Of a stretch of DNA of 6,203 bases, positions 5,676 to 6,203 are shown piece after piece. Source of the DNA: Candidatus Woesearchaeota archaeon (GTDB lineage: Archaea; Nanobdellota; Nanobdellia; SCGC-AAA011-G17; VGLX01); NCBI GenBank assembly GCA_016866645.1, contig VGLX01000089.1, forward strand, positions 1-6,203. Direction: 5' to 3'. The notes under the pieces are model-generated. The model ran no database searches, had not been told where the DNA came from, and was given only the letters and a program-made list of their open reading frames with translations. A program made the position numbers and the translations under genes. Each line of letters begins with the position of its first letter. The first letter of the stretch is position 1.

Positions 5676-6203
5676 ATGGAAGAACAAAAAACTGATTCAA
5701 GATTAGAAAAAGAACTCGATAATATCTATAAAACTCAAAAAGAAGTCACAGTCATCGGACAAATAGCATCACTAGTAGACTGGGACCAAAAGGTCTCAAT
5801 GCCGCCAGAAGGGATAGGCGACTGCTCAGAAAAACTCGCTTTATTGGGCGGGCTAGCACACGAAAAATTCACATCAAAAGAACTAAAAGAAAGCATAGGC
5901 TACTTGTCACTGCCTGAAAATTTTGAAAAGCTAAGCGACAAAGATAAGATAGTTGTTAAAAGGCTGTCAAAAGACGTTGAGAAAACCACTAAGCTCCCGT
6001 TAGAATTCGTTGAGGAGTCATCAAGAGCAACAGCGCAAGCACATAATGCCTGGGAGAAAGCCAAGAAAGAAAGCAACTTCTCAATTTTCATGCCGCACTT
6101 AGAAGAAGTCGTCAGGCTTAACCAGGAGCAGGCGAAACTTATAGCCCTTCCCGGACACCCGTACAACAGCTTATTAGACGGCTACGAAGAGGGCATGACA
6201 GTA
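5676..6203 (+). CDS. M32 family (Taq/Pfu-type) metallocarboxypeptidase, N-terminal 176 residues
   Basis: Open to the end of the window, covering the first 176 residues of a family usually near 500 residues long. There is no signal peptide, so it is cytoplasmic. Family landmarks are LVDWDQKVSMPPEG (Trp36, Asp37, Met42-Pro43), the following LALLGGLAHEKF helix, LPLEFVEESSRATAQAHNAWEKAK (residues 107-130), FSIFMPHLEEVVRLNQEQA (135-153) and YNSLLDGYEEGMT (163-175), which match the M32 order and spacing. M32 enzymes are metal-dependent carboxypeptidases with broad specificity, trimming C-terminal residues from peptides. The catalytic HExxH lies downstream of the window, so activity cannot be checked. 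It follows copy 3 by 1 nt and has its own strong Shine-Dalgarno sequence. It may recycle peptides made or imported by the envelope proteins upstream (inference), or be a housekeeping gene that happens to be adjacent. Confidence 0.92.
   Translation, partial: MEEQKTDSRLEKELDNIYKTQKEVTVIGQIASLVDWDQKVSMPPEGIGDCSEKLALLGGLAHEKFTSKELKESIGYLSLPENFEKLSDKDKIVVKRLSKDVEKTTKLPLEFVEESSRATAQAHNAWEKAKKESNFSIFMPHLEEVVRLNQEQAKLIALPGHPYNSLLDGYEEGMTV

Noticed and set aside
1..6203. Promoters, terminators, CRISPR arrays, tRNA or other RNA genes
   Set aside because: Gaps between genes are at most 5 nt, and no spaced repeats, cloverleaf or hairpin-plus-T-run was seen outside coding sequence.

Overview
The window is a compact one-strand gene array: eight genes on the + strand, two of them cut by the window edges, with 1-5 nt gaps or 4-nt ATGA overlaps between them. 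There is no non-coding stretch long enough to hold a promoter, RNA gene or terminator, so I read the whole window as the interior of one operon whose promoter and terminator lie outside. The coding style (AGA/AGG arginines, many ATA isoleucines, lysine-rich proteins, nearly no Shine-Dalgarno sequences, ATGA-coupled starts) suggests a small-genome archaeon, possibly of the DPANN group. That is an inference: no rRNA or taxonomic marker is present, and a bacterium is not excluded.

Layout. 1-219: C-terminal end of an unrecognised protein. 216-1367: exported protein with four ~33-residue N-terminal repeats and a caspase/CHAT-like (clan CD) domain with a His/Cys dyad. 1371-2276: membrane-anchored thioredoxin-fold protein (WCIPC) with an unassigned C-terminal extension. 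2273-3208: cytoplasmic protein of unknown function with a zincin-like AExxH helix that lacks the first His of HExxH. 3214-4047, 4044-4862 and 4859-5674: a tandem triplet of putative lipoproteins of the TIKI/TraB/EreA/ChaN-like superfamily, each with two GxxH motifs. 5676-6203: start of an M32 (Taq-type) metallocarboxypeptidase, preceded by the only strong Shine-Dalgarno sequence in the window.

Common thread. Five of the genes, covering three unrelated mature folds, begin with versions of the same N-terminal leader (MK-S-KLK..FI.G.AAL....GC). In two of the triplet genes the leader DNA is identical over 59 bp, and the identity stops exactly at the Cys codon that would be lipid-modified. The array therefore looks like a set of envelope proteins sharing one sorting signal: a candidate cysteine peptidase, a disulfide-handling protein and three putative metal-dependent hydrolases. 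They sit next to a cytoplasmic carboxypeptidase that could finish peptide breakdown. A linked role in peptide or protein processing at the cell surface is my inference from domain content and operon structure; nothing in the sequence proves it.
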